Part shown: positions 1 to 7,309 of the stretch, in pieces
How the letters are laid out: each line of letters starts with the position of its first letter
Numbering within the stretch: position 1 is the stretch's first letter
Source: an uncultured Azohydromonas sp.
GTDB taxonomy: Bacteria > Pseudomonadota > Gammaproteobacteria > Burkholderiales > Burkholderiaceae_C
Length of the DNA stretch: 33,464 nucleotides
Assembly: GCF_937926365.1 (NCBI RefSeq)
Contig: NZ_CALAOH010000141.1
Coordinates: 1-33,464 of the forward strand
Reading direction: 5' to 3'
Made by a program: the position numbers and the translations under genes
Notes under the pieces: model-generated
Databases searched by the model: none
The model's input: only the letters and a program-made list of their open reading frames with translations
What the model was told of the DNA's origin: nothing

Positions 1-2
1 CC

Positions 3-89
3 CCGGCGGCTGCCGCTCCAGCCGTGCCCGCCACCCCGGCGCCCGCCGAGGCGCAGACCGCCGACAGTGCCGACGCCGCGCCCTGGTGA
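3..89 (+). CDS. C-terminal end of an Ala/Pro-rich protein (partial)
   Basis: The window opens inside an open frame that ends at a TGA at 87-89. The 28 visible residues are dominated by Ala and Pro (PAAAAPAVPATPAPAEAQ) and end in DAAPW. Such low-complexity tails are common at the C-termini of secreted, periplasmic or envelope proteins and of some chaperones in high-GC betaproteobacteria. No domain is visible, so no function can be assigned. It is probably real because the frame is open to the window edge and the next gene begins 47 bases later on the same strand. Confidence 0.5.
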   Translation, partial: PAAAAPAVPATPAPAEAQTADSADAAPW

Positions 90-136
90 CCCGGCGCTGA
101 GCCTGCGCGGGCGCGGCGCTTGCCGCCGCCGCGGGC

Positions 137-1465
137 ATGAGACACGACCCTGCCCTGGACCCGGTGCGCCGCGCCGCGCGGCCGCTGGACGATCTCGACG
201 ACGTGGACGCCGTGGTGCAGGCCGCGGCCGGCGCCAAGCTGGTGCTGCTGGGCGAGGCCACGCACGGCACGCGCGAGTTCTACGCGCTGCGCGCAGCCGT
301 CACGCGCCGGCTCATCGAGCAGCACGGCTTCGACGGCGTCGCGCTGGAGGCGGACTGGCCCGACATGCTGCGCGTACACCGCTACGTGCAGGGCGGGTTG
401 CAGGACGCCAACGCGCGCCAGGCGCTGGACGACTTCCAGCGCTTCCCTCGCTGGATGTGGCGCAACCGCGAGTTCCTGCACCTGGTGCAGTGGCTGCGCG
501 GCTACAACGACCTGCAGCCGCAGCGCCGGCGCGCCGGCGTGTACGGGCTGGACCTCTACAGCCTGCACGGCTCGGTGCAGGCGGTGCTGGCCTACCTGCA
601 GGCGCACGAGCCGGAGATGCTGCCCCGGGCGCGCGAGCGCTACGGCTGCTTCGACCACTTCCTGGAGGACCCGCAGCGCTACGGGCAGGCGGCGCACTTC
701 GGGCTGAGCGAAGGCTGCCAGCGCCAGGTGCTGCAACAGTTGCAGGAGATGATGGCCCGCTCCGCGCAGGCGCTCATGGGCGGCGGCGCGGAAGAAGAGC
801 TGTTCCACGCCCAGCTCAACGCGCTGGTGGTGCGCAACGCCGAGCGCTACTACCGGATCATGTTCGAGGGCTCCACCGCCTCCTGGAACCAGCGCGACCG
901 CCACATGCACCAGGTGCTGCAGCGGTTGCGCGAGCACCTCACGCGCACGCGCGGGCACCCGGCGCGGCTGGTGGTGTGGGCCCACAACTCGCACCTGGGC
1001 GACGCGCGCGCCACGGAGGTCGGTGGCTACGGTCAGCTCAACCTGGGCCAGCTGGTGCGCGAGGCCGCGGCGCCGGGCGAGAGCTTCATCCTGGGCTTCA
1101 GCACCGACCACGGCAGCGTGGCCGCGGCCTCGGACTGGGACGAGCCGGTGCAGTTCAAGCGCGTCACGCCGGCGCGGCACGACAGCTGGGAGGGTCTGCT
1201 GCACGACACCGGGCTGGACCTGTTCCTGCTGCCGCTGGGCGGCGAGGATCTGCAGCGGCTGCTGGCGCCGCCACGGCTGGAGCGCGCCATCGGCGTGATC
1301 TACCGGCCCGAGACCGAGCGCGCGAGCCACTACTTCGAAGCCTCGCTGTCGCAGCAGTTCGACGCCGTGCTGCACGTGGACCGCAGCCATGCCCTGCACC
1401 CGCTGGACGGCGCCGCGCCGCCGCAGCTGCTGGAGGAGCCGGAGACCTTCCCGAGCGGGCTGTGA
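137..1465 (+). CDS. Erythromycin esterase family protein
   Basis: A 442-residue protein of the EreA/EreB/succinoglycan-biosynthesis hydrolase family (erythromycin esterase fold). The family hallmarks are visible: LLGEATHGTREFY at residues 37-49 (Glu40 and His43 of the GEATHG motif), ALEADWPD at 69-76 (Glu71), and WAHNSHLGDAR at 280-290 (His282 and His285). These correspond to the Glu/His cluster that activates water in EreB. Length is typical of the family. There is no signal peptide, so it is probably cytoplasmic. Most chromosomal members have no known substrate; some hydrolyse macrolide lactones, but resistance should not be assumed. The start at 137 is chosen because family similarity begins just after it; there is no strong ribosome-binding site. 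It is followed at 67 bases by a DksA-like gene. Confidence 0.85.
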   Translation: MRHDPALDPVRRAARPLDDLDDVDAVVQAAAGAKLVLLGEATHGTREFYALRAAVTRRLIEQHGFDGVALEADWPDMLRVHRYVQGGLQDANARQALDDFQRFPRWMWRNREFLHLVQWLRGYNDLQPQRRRAGVYGLDLYSLHGSVQAVLAYLQAHEPEMLPRARERYGCFDHFLEDPQRYGQAAHFGLSEGCQRQVLQQLQEMMARSAQALMGGGAEEELFHAQLNALVVRNAERYYRIMFEGSTASWNQRDRHMHQVLQRLREHLTRTRGHPARLVVWAHNSHLGDARATEVGGYGQLNLGQLVREAAAPGESFILGFSTDHGSVAAASDWDEPVQFKRVTPARHDSWEGLLHDTGLDLFLLPLGGEDLQRLLAPPRLERAIGVIYRPETERASHYFEASLSQQFDAVLHVDRSHALHPLDGAAPPQLLEEPETFPSGL

Positions 1466-1532
1466 GCTTCGCCACGGCACACGGCTTGCCGCCTTGGGGA
1501 CTCAGCAGAACAGCCCCAAACAGGAGGTGACC

Positions 1533-1925
1533 ATGTCCGCTCTGACCCCTGAACAACTGCAGACGCTGCAGGACCAGCTGTCGCAGCGCGAGTCCGAGCT
1601 GGGTGCCGAGTTGCGCGACTTCCAGGAGCGGCGCGACGAACGTCCCAGCGCGCAGGGCCCCCTGGTGGACGACCAGGTGGCGCAGGGCGAGGAACGCATC
1701 CGCACCGGCGTCGAGCACATCGAGATGGAGCGCGACCAATTGGAGCTGCGCGACATCGACGATGCGCGCGCGCGCATCGCCGAGGGCAGCTACGGCGAGT
1801 GCGTGGACTGCGGCTGCAACATCCCCTACGAGCGGCTGCACGCGCAACCCACCGCCGCGCGCTGCGTGGACTGCCAGGAACGCTGGGAAAAGACGCACGA
1901 GACGGTGCCGCGGTACACGGCCTGA
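1533..1925 (+). CDS. DksA/TraR family C4 zinc-finger protein
   Basis: A 130-residue protein with a long N-terminal helical hairpin (about residues 5-80, rich in Glu, Arg and Gln) and a C-terminal four-cysteine zinc finger: Cys90-x2-Cys93, then Cys111-x2-Cys114. An acidic pair, Asp46-Asp47, lies near the expected coiled-coil tip (LVDDQVAQ), the part of DksA that enters the RNA polymerase secondary channel. It is shorter than E. coli DksA (151 residues), so it is more likely a DksA paralogue than the main ppGpp cofactor. The ATG at 1533 is favoured by a near-perfect Shine-Dalgarno AGGAGGT at 1522-1528. By family it would modulate transcription at stress- or starvation-controlled promoters; its target is unknown. 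Confidence 0.88.
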   Translation: MSALTPEQLQTLQDQLSQRESELGAELRDFQERRDERPSAQGPLVDDQVAQGEERIRTGVEHIEMERDQLELRDIDDARARIAEGSYGECVDCGCNIPYERLHAQPTAARCVDCQERWEKTHETVPRYTA

Positions 1926-1980
1926 GGGCGGGGGGCGCCAGGCGCTGGCACGCGTGCCATGACGTCGGACGTAGAAGAAA

Positions 1981-2014
1981 CGTCGCCATTCCGGCGAAAG
2001 CCGGTATGACGACG
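1981..2014. repeat. REP-like imperfect inverted repeat
   Basis: A 15-base arm at 1981-1995 (CGTCGCCATTCCGGC) and an arm at 2000-2014 (GCCGGTATGACGACG) pair with two mismatches around a GAAA loop at 1996-1999. The form (ATTCCGGC-GAAA-GCCGG-ATGACG) resembles interspersed palindromes I associate with Comamonadaceae-type genomes. It lies in the 254-base gap between the dksA-like gene and the antiporter. It could act as a terminator-like or mRNA-stabilising hairpin, or be a non-autonomous mobile repeat. It has no T-run. No second copy was seen in this window. Confidence 0.6.
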
Positions 2015-2179
2015 AGTGGGCTTGCGGCGTGCATTTTTTCTTTGCCGGCGGCCGAACCCGGCCGCCCGCGTGCGCTCTACTTGGACTGACGCCATTCCCC
2101 TGACTTGATCCGCGGGCCCGGCCGGCCGGCGCTGTGCCCGTGCGGGCGCGCGCTGTCCGGCCAGGCGCGCAGCCCGCCT

Positions 2180-3886
2180 ATGCACGCACCCGTCCCGCTC
2201 ATCGCCACCCTGGCCGCCGCCTTCGCCCTGTCCCTGCTGCTCGGCTTCGTGGCCGTGCGGCTGAAGCTGCCCGCCCTGGTGGGCTACCTGGCAGCAGGCA
2301 TCGTGCTGGGACCGACCACGCCCGGCTATGTCGCCGACATGAAGCTGGCGGCGGAACTGTCCGAGATCGGCGTGATGCTGCTGATGTTCGGCGTGGGGCT
2401 GCACTTCTCGCTGGACGACCTCATGGCCGTGCGCCGCATCGCCCTGCCCGGCGCGGCGCTGCAGATCGCCGTGGCCACCGCCATGGGCGCGGCCGTCGCC
2501 ATGGCCTGGGGCTGGGATCTGGGCGGCGCACTGGTGTTCGGGCTGGCGCTGTCCGTGGCCTCCACCGTGGTACTGCTCAAGGCGCTGGAAGCGCGTGGCC
2601 TGCTGGAGACCCACAACGGCCGCATCGCCGTGGGCTGGCTGGTGGTGGAAGACCTGGTGATGGTGCTGGTGCTGGTGCTGCTGCCCGCGCTGGCGCCGCT
2701 GCTGGGCGGCGCCGAAGCGGACGCGGGCCATGGCGGCGGGGGCGAGCCGCTGTGGCTGTCGCTGGTGCGCACGCTGCTGGCCGTGAGCGCCTTCGTGGCG
2801 CTGATGCTGCTGGTGGGGCGGCGCTTCTTCCCCTGGCTGATGTGGCAGGTGGCGCGCACGGGCTCGCGCGAGCTCTTCACCCTGGGCGTGATCGCCGCGG
2901 CCGTGAGCATCGCCTTCGGCGCGGCCGAGCTCTTCGGTGTGAGCTTCGCGCTGGGCGCCTTCTTCGCCGGCATGGTGCTGCGCGAGTCCGCGCTGAGCCA
3001 CCGCGCCGCCCACGAGAGCCTGCCGCTGCGCGACGCCTTCGCGGTGCTGTTCTTCGTTTCGGTGGGCATGCTGTTCGACCCGGCGGTGGTGCTGCAGCAG
3101 CCGCTGGCGCTGCTGGCGGTGGTGGCCATCATCGTGCTGGGCAAGTCGCTGGCGGCGGCGGTGCTGGTGGTGCTGCTGCGCTACCCGCTGGGCACGGCGC
3201 TCACCGTCTCGGCCAGCCTGGCGCAGATCGGCGAGTTCTCCTTCATCCTGGCCGGGCTGGGAGCGCAGCTGAAGCTGCTGCCAGCCGAAGGGCAGAGCCT
3301 GATCCTGTCCGGCGCGCTGATCTCCATCGCACTCAACCCGCTGGTGTTCTCGGCCATCGAGCCGGTGCTGCGCTGGCTGCGCCGCCGCCCGGGGCTGCTG
3401 CAGCGGCTGGAGCGGCGCGACGACCCGCTGGCCGAGCTGCCGATGGACACCGCCCACCACTACCTGGAAAAGCAGGTGGTGCTGGTGGGCCACGGACGCA
3501 CCGGGGCGCACATCGCGCAGGCGCTGCGCGAGGCGAACGTGCCCTGCGTGGTGGCCGACAGCAACCGCGAGATCGTGGAGCGGCTGCGCGCGGCCGGGAC
3601 GCCCGCCGTGTGCGGCGACGCCGCCGAGGAAGGCACGCTGATCCAGGCCCACGTCGCCCGCGCGCGCATGCTCGTCATCGCCGTGCCCGCGGCGGTGGAC
3701 GTGTTGCCCATGGTCGAGATCGCGCGGCTGCTGAACCCGGACATCGAGGTCGTGCTGCGCGGCCATGATGCGGACGAGGCGGGCTTCATGCAGCGCGCGC
3801 AGGCCGGCACCGTGTTCACCGCCGAGGACGCGCTCGCCCGCGTGATGAGCACGCACGTGCTGCAGCGGCTGGCGCAGGCGCACTGA
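2180..3886 (+). CDS. ybaL: YbaL-like CPA2 K+/H+ antiporter with TrkA-N (RCK) domain
   Basis: A 568-residue inner-membrane monovalent cation:proton antiporter of the CPA2/KefB family. The N-terminal 400 residues contain about 12 hydrophobic segments, including PALVGYLAAGIVLGP (31-45), LMFGVGLHFSLDDLMAV (68-84) and the ion-binding-type stretch around Glu157-Asp158 (GWLVVEDLVM). A cytosolic TrkA-N NAD-binding domain follows at about 431-550, with the Rossmann motif VGHGRTG (436-442). Both the N-terminus and the overall length are close to E. coli YbaL (558 residues). The frame is open upstream to 2105, but the ATG at 2180 gives the YbaL-like N-terminus MHAPVPLIATL. The likely role is regulated K+ or glutathione-gated efflux and pH control. 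It appears monocistronic. Confidence 0.88.
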   Translation: MHAPVPLIATLAAAFALSLLLGFVAVRLKLPALVGYLAAGIVLGPTTPGYVADMKLAAELSEIGVMLLMFGVGLHFSLDDLMAVRRIALPGAALQIAVATAMGAAVAMAWGWDLGGALVFGLALSVASTVVLLKALEARGLLETHNGRIAVGWLVVEDLVMVLVLVLLPALAPLLGGAEADAGHGGGGEPLWLSLVRTLLAVSAFVALMLLVGRRFFPWLMWQVARTGSRELFTLGVIAAAVSIAFGAAELFGVSFALGAFFAGMVLRESALSHRAAHESLPLRDAFAVLFFVSVGMLFDPAVVLQQPLALLAVVAIIVLGKSLAAAVLVVLLRYPLGTALTVSASLAQIGEFSFILAGLGAQLKLLPAEGQSLILSGALISIALNPLVFSAIEPVLRWLRRRPGLLQRLERRDDPLAELPMDTAHHYLEKQVVLVGHGRTGAHIAQALREANVPCVVADSNREIVERLRAAGTPAVCGDAAEEGTLIQAHVARARMLVIAVPAAVDVLPMVEIARLLNPDIEVVLRGHDADEAGFMQRAQAGTVFTAEDALARVMSTHVLQRLAQAH

Positions 3887-4018
3887 ACGGCTCCGGCTGG
3901 TAGCCCGCTGCAGCAAGCGCTCAAGCGGCGGCTGCACGTGTCGGAATTCCTTACACTTGGCAGAAAATTTGCCCCCCGAGATCGCACAAGTTCCTGTCAC
4001 CAAAGGAAAAGTCAAGAA

Positions 4019-4034
4019 TGGCATACCCCTTGCA
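4019..4034 (+). promoter_or_regulatory. Sigma-54 (RpoN) -24/-12 promoter of the PEP-CTERM gene
   Basis: TGGCATACCCCTTGCA at 4019-4034 matches the sigma-54 consensus TGGCAC-N5-TTGCA almost exactly. The invariant GG is at 4020-4021 and the GC at 4032-4033, with the required 10-base spacing. Transcription would start near 4045, about 45 bases before the ATG at 4090. Sigma-54 promoters upstream of PEP-CTERM genes are known in exosortase-bearing bacteria with the PrsK/PrsR two-component system; neither that pair nor an exosortase is in this window. No upstream activator site was identified. Confidence 0.85.
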
Positions 4035-4089
4035 TAAGGGAGGCAGGCGCACTGCGCGCAACCAGAACCACTGACTTTGAGGGTTTGCC

Positions 4090-4779
4090 ATGAAGAAGAT
4101 TTCCGCCTTGCTTCTCAGTGCGGTGTTGAGTGCCGGAGCCCAAGCTGCTACCGCCAGTTACACCGACAGCTTCTACAACGCGCTGCAGAAGACCGACTTC
4201 CTCAACCAGTCGGGCTCGCTGGACATGTTCGACAGCTCGCTCGGTACGCTGACCAGCGTGACGCTGACGCTGTACGGCACCAGCATCACGGACCTGGAGC
4301 TGTCCAACAACTCCAGCCTGACCTCCACAGCCTCGGCCACGACGCGCACCCGTCTGAGCTTTTCCTCCTCGCTGGCTCCGCTGAGCACGCTGCTGGGCAG
4401 CACCTACAAGATCCAGCTCGAGCCTTCCAGCCCCGAGGTCGTCCTGACGCCGGGTGAGACGCAATCCTTCTACGACATCGAGGAGAGCAAGAGCTACACG
4501 GTGAACAACGTCAACAGCATCCTGTCGAGCTTCTACGGCAGCGCTGGCAGCACCTTCAACATCTTCTGCTCCTCGAAGACCACGCTGTTGACCTCCGTGG
4601 AAGGCGGCAACTCCGAAGCTTCGCAATCCACCGACGCGGCCTGCGGCGCCGAAATCTCTTACACCTACACCGTTGCCGAGGTTCCCCCGCCGGCTGTGCC
4701 CGAGCCCGCCTCGCTGGCGTTGGTCGGCCTGGGCATGATTGGCGTGGCCGCTTCGCGCCGCAAGTCGCGCCAGGCCTGA
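4090..4779 (+). CDS. PEP-CTERM protein with choice-of-anchor E-type domain
   Basis: A 229-residue exported protein. It has a short signal peptide (MKKISALLLSAVLSAGAQA, cleavage near residue 19) and a Ser/Thr-rich beta-type ectodomain with a repeated Thr-Leu-Thr pattern (GTLTSVTLTLYGTSITDLEL). A C-terminal PEP-CTERM sorting signal follows: VPEPASLALVGLG, a hydrophobic stretch and a basic tail (SRRKSRQA). The PEP motif is recognised by an exosortase, which cuts and anchors the protein at the envelope, often together with exopolysaccharide. Ectodomain spacing resembles choice-of-anchor E proteins, an assignment made from memory. Ser/Thr richness suggests glycosylation. It is transcribed from the sigma-54 promoter at 4019 and ends at an intrinsic terminator at 4833, so it is monocistronic. 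Confidence 0.85.
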   Translation: MKKISALLLSAVLSAGAQAATASYTDSFYNALQKTDFLNQSGSLDMFDSSLGTLTSVTLTLYGTSITDLELSNNSSLTSTASATTRTRLSFSSSLAPLSTLLGSTYKIQLEPSSPEVVLTPGETQSFYDIEESKSYTVNNVNSILSSFYGSAGSTFNIFCSSKTTLLTSVEGGNSEASQSTDAACGAEISYTYTVAEVPPPAVPEPASLALVGLGMIGVAASRRKSRQA

Positions 4780-4832
4780 AGCTTGAACGCGCCTTGAGCG
4801 CCGGCCCCGGGTGGCCGGCGCTGGCAGCCAAG

Positions 4833-4860
4833 CCGGGGCTTTCGCCCCGTTTTTTCTTTT
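4833..4860 (+). terminator. Intrinsic terminator after the PEP-CTERM gene
   Basis: A perfect six-base-pair hairpin, CGGGGC (4834-4839) with loop TTTC and GCCCCG (4844-4849), is followed directly by six T residues (4850-4855), a C and four more T. It lies 54 bases after the stop of the PEP-CTERM gene and closes that single-gene transcript. Confidence 0.88.
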
Positions 4861-4908
4861 CGGGTGTCGCGCGCCCCTGGTTGAAAAAGCAACAAAACCG
4901 CCCGGGCA

Positions 4909-4934
4909 AGAAAAAACCCGCCTCGCGGCGGGTT
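4909..4934 (-). terminator. Intrinsic terminator after the DUF883 gene
   Basis: Read on the minus strand, AACCCGCC-GCGA-GGCGGGTT forms an eight-base-pair stem (plus-strand arms 4915-4922 and 4927-4934) followed by a T-run, which appears as A residues at 4911-4916 on the plus strand. It sits 45 bases beyond the DUF883 stop and faces the terminator of the convergent PEP-CTERM gene. Confidence 0.88.
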
Positions 4935-4978
4935 CGTTGCGGCGGGCCGGGCGGCTGCGGTACCGGCCCGTGCCGGAC

Positions 4979-5302
4979 TCAGCGCCGGCCGATGAGCATC
5001 CCCACCAGGAAACCGACGCCGGCGGCCACGGCGATGGAGCGCCAGGGCTTGTCATGCACGTAGTCGTCGGCGGCCTGGCCGGCGGCGCGCGTCTTGCTGA
5101 CGGCGTTGGCCTGCAGGTCGCGCAGGTCGTGGCGCGCCTCGCGCAGCCGCTCGCGCAGCTGGGTGGCACTGGCGCTGGCGCTGGCGGCGCTGGAGCGCAT
5201 GAGCGCCTCGGCATCGGCCACGATGGCCTTCAGATCGCCCTTGAGCTGGTCCATGCCGGGATTGTTGGCGGTGGTGGCGTCCGGGGTGCTCACGTCGTTC
5301 AT
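4979..5302 (-). CDS. DUF883 (ElaB/YqjD/YgaM-like) membrane-anchored protein
   Basis: A 107-residue protein. An amphipathic, Ala/Glu/Arg-rich helical region covers about residues 15-80 (MDQLKGDLKAIVADAEAL, then QLRERLREARHDLRDLQ). One C-terminal membrane helix (WRSIAVAAGVGFLVGMLIGRR) ends in the Gly-x3-Gly pattern and terminal Arg-Arg typical of DUF883. E. coli relatives YqjD and ElaB sit in the inner membrane through the C-terminal helix and bind ribosomes in stationary phase. I chose the ATG at 5302 rather than 5317 because GGAGGA lies seven bases upstream of it, overlapping the earlier ATG. It is a single gene with its own terminator. Confidence 0.9.
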   Translation of the reverse strand: MNDVSTPDATTANNPGMDQLKGDLKAIVADAEALMRSSAASASASATQLRERLREARHDLRDLQANAVSKTRAAGQAADDYVHDKPWRSIAVAAGVGFLVGMLIGRR

Positions 5303-5491
5303 CTTGCGGTCCTCCATGTGTGAAAAGGCTGGGATCGGGCTTCCACCTTAGCCTCAGCGTGCCCGCACCGGCAAGCGCCGTGCGCAGACCCCAGGCCATG
5401 GGGAAACCCGCAGGGCCGCGGTGTGCAGCCCTTGTGATCCAGATCATGCCCGCGCGCCGGAGTTCCCCGAAGCTTGCAGCGCGTGGCCGTC

Positions 5492-6745
5492 TCAGGCCGG
5501 CACGGCGGCGGCGTCCTGCGCCAGCGCTGCCGCCGGCGCGGCCCCCACGGGCGTGAGCAGCCGGCCCATGAGCTCACGCACGCTGCGGATCTGGCTGCCG
5601 AAGGGCAGCGCGCCCTTGCCGCGGAAGAACAGCCCCTTCTTGACCTCGCCGCGCAGCGCCGCGGCCAGCTGGTGGTCGATGCAGAACTGGCCCCAGCCCG
5701 GCAGCCCATCGCGCAGCCCGCATTGCGCCAGGCAGTCGAAGACCTTGGTGCAGCGCGACTTGGCGTGCGCCTTCTCCTGCAGCCTGGGTTCGGCCTTGAG
5801 GTAGGACTGCAGCCACTGCGTCTTCACGCCACGCGCGGGCAGGCCCGCCACGCTGGTGAACTCGACCATGTCCTCGTCGCGCGCCTCGGCCAGCACGCGC
5901 TTGAACTCCGGATGCGCATCGCATTCCTGCGTGACGGCGAAGGGCGTGCCCAGCTGCACGCCCGCGGCGCCCAGCGCCTGCAGCCGCGCGATGTCCTCGT
6001 AGCTGCGCACGCCACCGGCGGCAATGATGGGGATCTCGCGCTCGATGCCAGCCTTCTTGAGGAACTCCAGCACTGCGGGAATGACGTTCTCGAAGTCGAA
6101 GCGCGGGTCGTTGAGATCCTGCACCTTGGCCGCGCCCAGGTGGCCGCCGGCCAGCCGCGGATGCTCGATGACGATGGCATCGGGCAGCCGCTTCTTGCGC
6201 TCCCACTTCTTGACGATGAGCTGCACGCCGCGCGCATCCGACAGGATGGGCACCAGCAGCGCCTCGGGGTGATCCTGCGCCAGGTCGGGCAGGTCCAGCG
6301 GCAGCCCCGCGCCCACCACCACGACGTCGATGCCGCACTCCAGCGCCTTCTTCACGCTGGCGGCGTACTCCGCGACCGCGCGCATGACGTTGATGGCCAG
6401 CAGGCCACGGCCCTGCGAGAGCTCGCGCGCGGCCTTGATCTCGCGCCCCAGCGCCTCCAGGTTGGCGGCGTCGATGAGCGCCTTGCCCTCGGCCTCTTGG
6501 CCCGCGTGCGCGGCGGCGCCCTCGGTGCGCGCCATCAGGTCCGGATGGTGGCGGCGCAGGTCCACCGAGCTGATCGTGCCCACGCCGCCCAGGGCGGCCA
6601 CGGTGCCCGCGAGGCGGTGCGCCGACACGCCCACACCCATGCCGCCCTGCACGATGGGCAGCAGCGAGCGCCCGCCCAGCCGCAGCGGCTGCAGGCGGCT
6701 TTGCTCCAGAGTGGGTGCGAGGACGGGGTCGATGTGGGGATTCAT
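5492..6745 (-). CDS. Nitronate monooxygenase / 2-nitropropane dioxygenase family flavoprotein
   Basis: A 417-residue TIM-barrel FMN enzyme. The visible motifs are QGGMGVGVSAHRLAG near residue 33, GIDVVVVGAGLPLDLP (product side of the barrel), EHPRLAGGHLGAAK with the family's conserved Gly-Gly-His, and IIAAGGVRSYEDIARLQALGA with VQLGTPFA (FMN phosphate binding). It lacks a signal peptide and is cytosolic. The C-terminal 90 residues contain five Cys (CTKVFDCLAQC and later) and are longer than in minimal class I enzymes; this fits the longer NMO/FabK-like subgroup. The family oxidises nitronates such as propionate-3-nitronate, but enoyl reductase-like members exist, so the substrate is unsure. 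The start at 6745 gives the expected N-terminus; the frame stays open upstream without similarity. Confidence 0.85.
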   Translation of the reverse strand: MNPHIDPVLAPTLEQSRLQPLRLGGRSLLPIVQGGMGVGVSAHRLAGTVAALGGVGTISSVDLRRHHPDLMARTEGAAAHAGQEAEGKALIDAANLEALGREIKAARELSQGRGLLAINVMRAVAEYAASVKKALECGIDVVVVGAGLPLDLPDLAQDHPEALLVPILSDARGVQLIVKKWERKKRLPDAIVIEHPRLAGGHLGAAKVQDLNDPRFDFENVIPAVLEFLKKAGIEREIPIIAAGGVRSYEDIARLQALGAAGVQLGTPFAVTQECDAHPEFKRVLAEARDEDMVEFTSVAGLPARGVKTQWLQSYLKAEPRLQEKAHAKSRCTKVFDCLAQCGLRDGLPGWGQFCIDHQLAAALRGEVKKGLFFRGKGALPFGSQIRSVRELMGRLLTPVGAAPAAALAQDAAAVPA

Positions 6746-6921
6746 GGGCACGGCAGATTTCGGACAGGTTAGGGACGATACGCAGCGCGGCGGCGGCGCG
6801 GCTTGATCCTTGTCATGCCGCGCCGCGATGGGGCGTGCCTTCCGCACGATGTCCCCGCTGCCACTGGTGGGCTTGAACGCGGCGGCTTGCGGGCCCGCGC
6901 CACGCTGGCGATGCTGCGCCC

Positions 6922-7254
6922 ATGGCCCTCGAACACGCATCCCCGCTGCAGCCCATCCGGCTGCATCCCGACGGCACCCTGCCGCCCGACGCCGTGAGCG
7001 TCAGCCTGATCAAGAGCGCCGAGCTGCAGTTGCTGCGCGTGGTGCTGCGCGCCGGCGGCGTGCTGCCAGCGCACTGGGTGGCCGGCGAGTGCACCATCCA
7101 GTGCCTCAGCGGCAGCGCCCAGCTCATCGCCGGCGAGCAACAGCTCGACCTCGAAGCCGGCGACGTGGTGCTGCTGCCCAAGCAACAGCCGCACGAGCTG
7201 CGCTCGCCGCACGAGGACAGCGCGCTGCTGGTGACGATCCGGCTGGGGACGTAG
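6922..7254 (+). CDS. Small cupin-domain protein
   Basis: A 110-residue single-domain cupin. Motif 1 is degenerate: GGVLPAHWVAGECTIQCLSGSAQL (residues 45-68) retains one His and one Glu. Motif 2, LEAGDVVLLPKQQPHEL, carries the turn Gly-Asp and a His. The two-strand spacing fits the cupin_2 family. With only part of the usual three-His/one-Glu metal set it may bind metal weakly or act as a non-catalytic binding barrel. It is divergent from the nitronate monooxygenase gene with a 176-base gap. The product resembles small anti-sigma or stress cupins of betaproteobacteria, but no substrate can be given. Confidence 0.78.
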   Translation: MALEHASPLQPIRLHPDGTLPPDAVSVSLIKSAELQLLRVVLRAGGVLPAHWVAGECTIQCLSGSAQLIAGEQQLDLEAGDVVLLPKQQPHELRSPHEDSALLVTIRLGT

Positions 7255-7278
7255 GGCACCGCGCTTCCAAAGCCCACG

Positions 7279-7296
7279 GCCAGCCCGGAGGCTGGC
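7279..7296. other. Perfect hairpin between convergent genes
   Basis: GCCAGCC (7279-7285), loop CGGA and GGCTGGC (7290-7296) form a seven-base-pair hairpin in the 55-base gap between the cupin and the parvulin gene, which converge. There is no T-run on either side, so it is not a canonical intrinsic terminator, but it is placed to mark the transcript ends. Confidence 0.4.
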
Positions 7297-7309
7297 GCGA
7301 TGGGAGGCC

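Noticed and set aside
137..1465. Macrolide resistance gene
   Set aside because: The family is clear, but chromosomal erythromycin-esterase relatives with this context are widespread and mostly of unknown substrate. No mobile element or resistance context is present.
1826..4024. A minus-strand open frame of over 700 codons opposite the antiporter
   Set aside because: The translation is Gln/His/Arg-rich without motifs and mirrors the YbaL-like gene, so it is a shadow.
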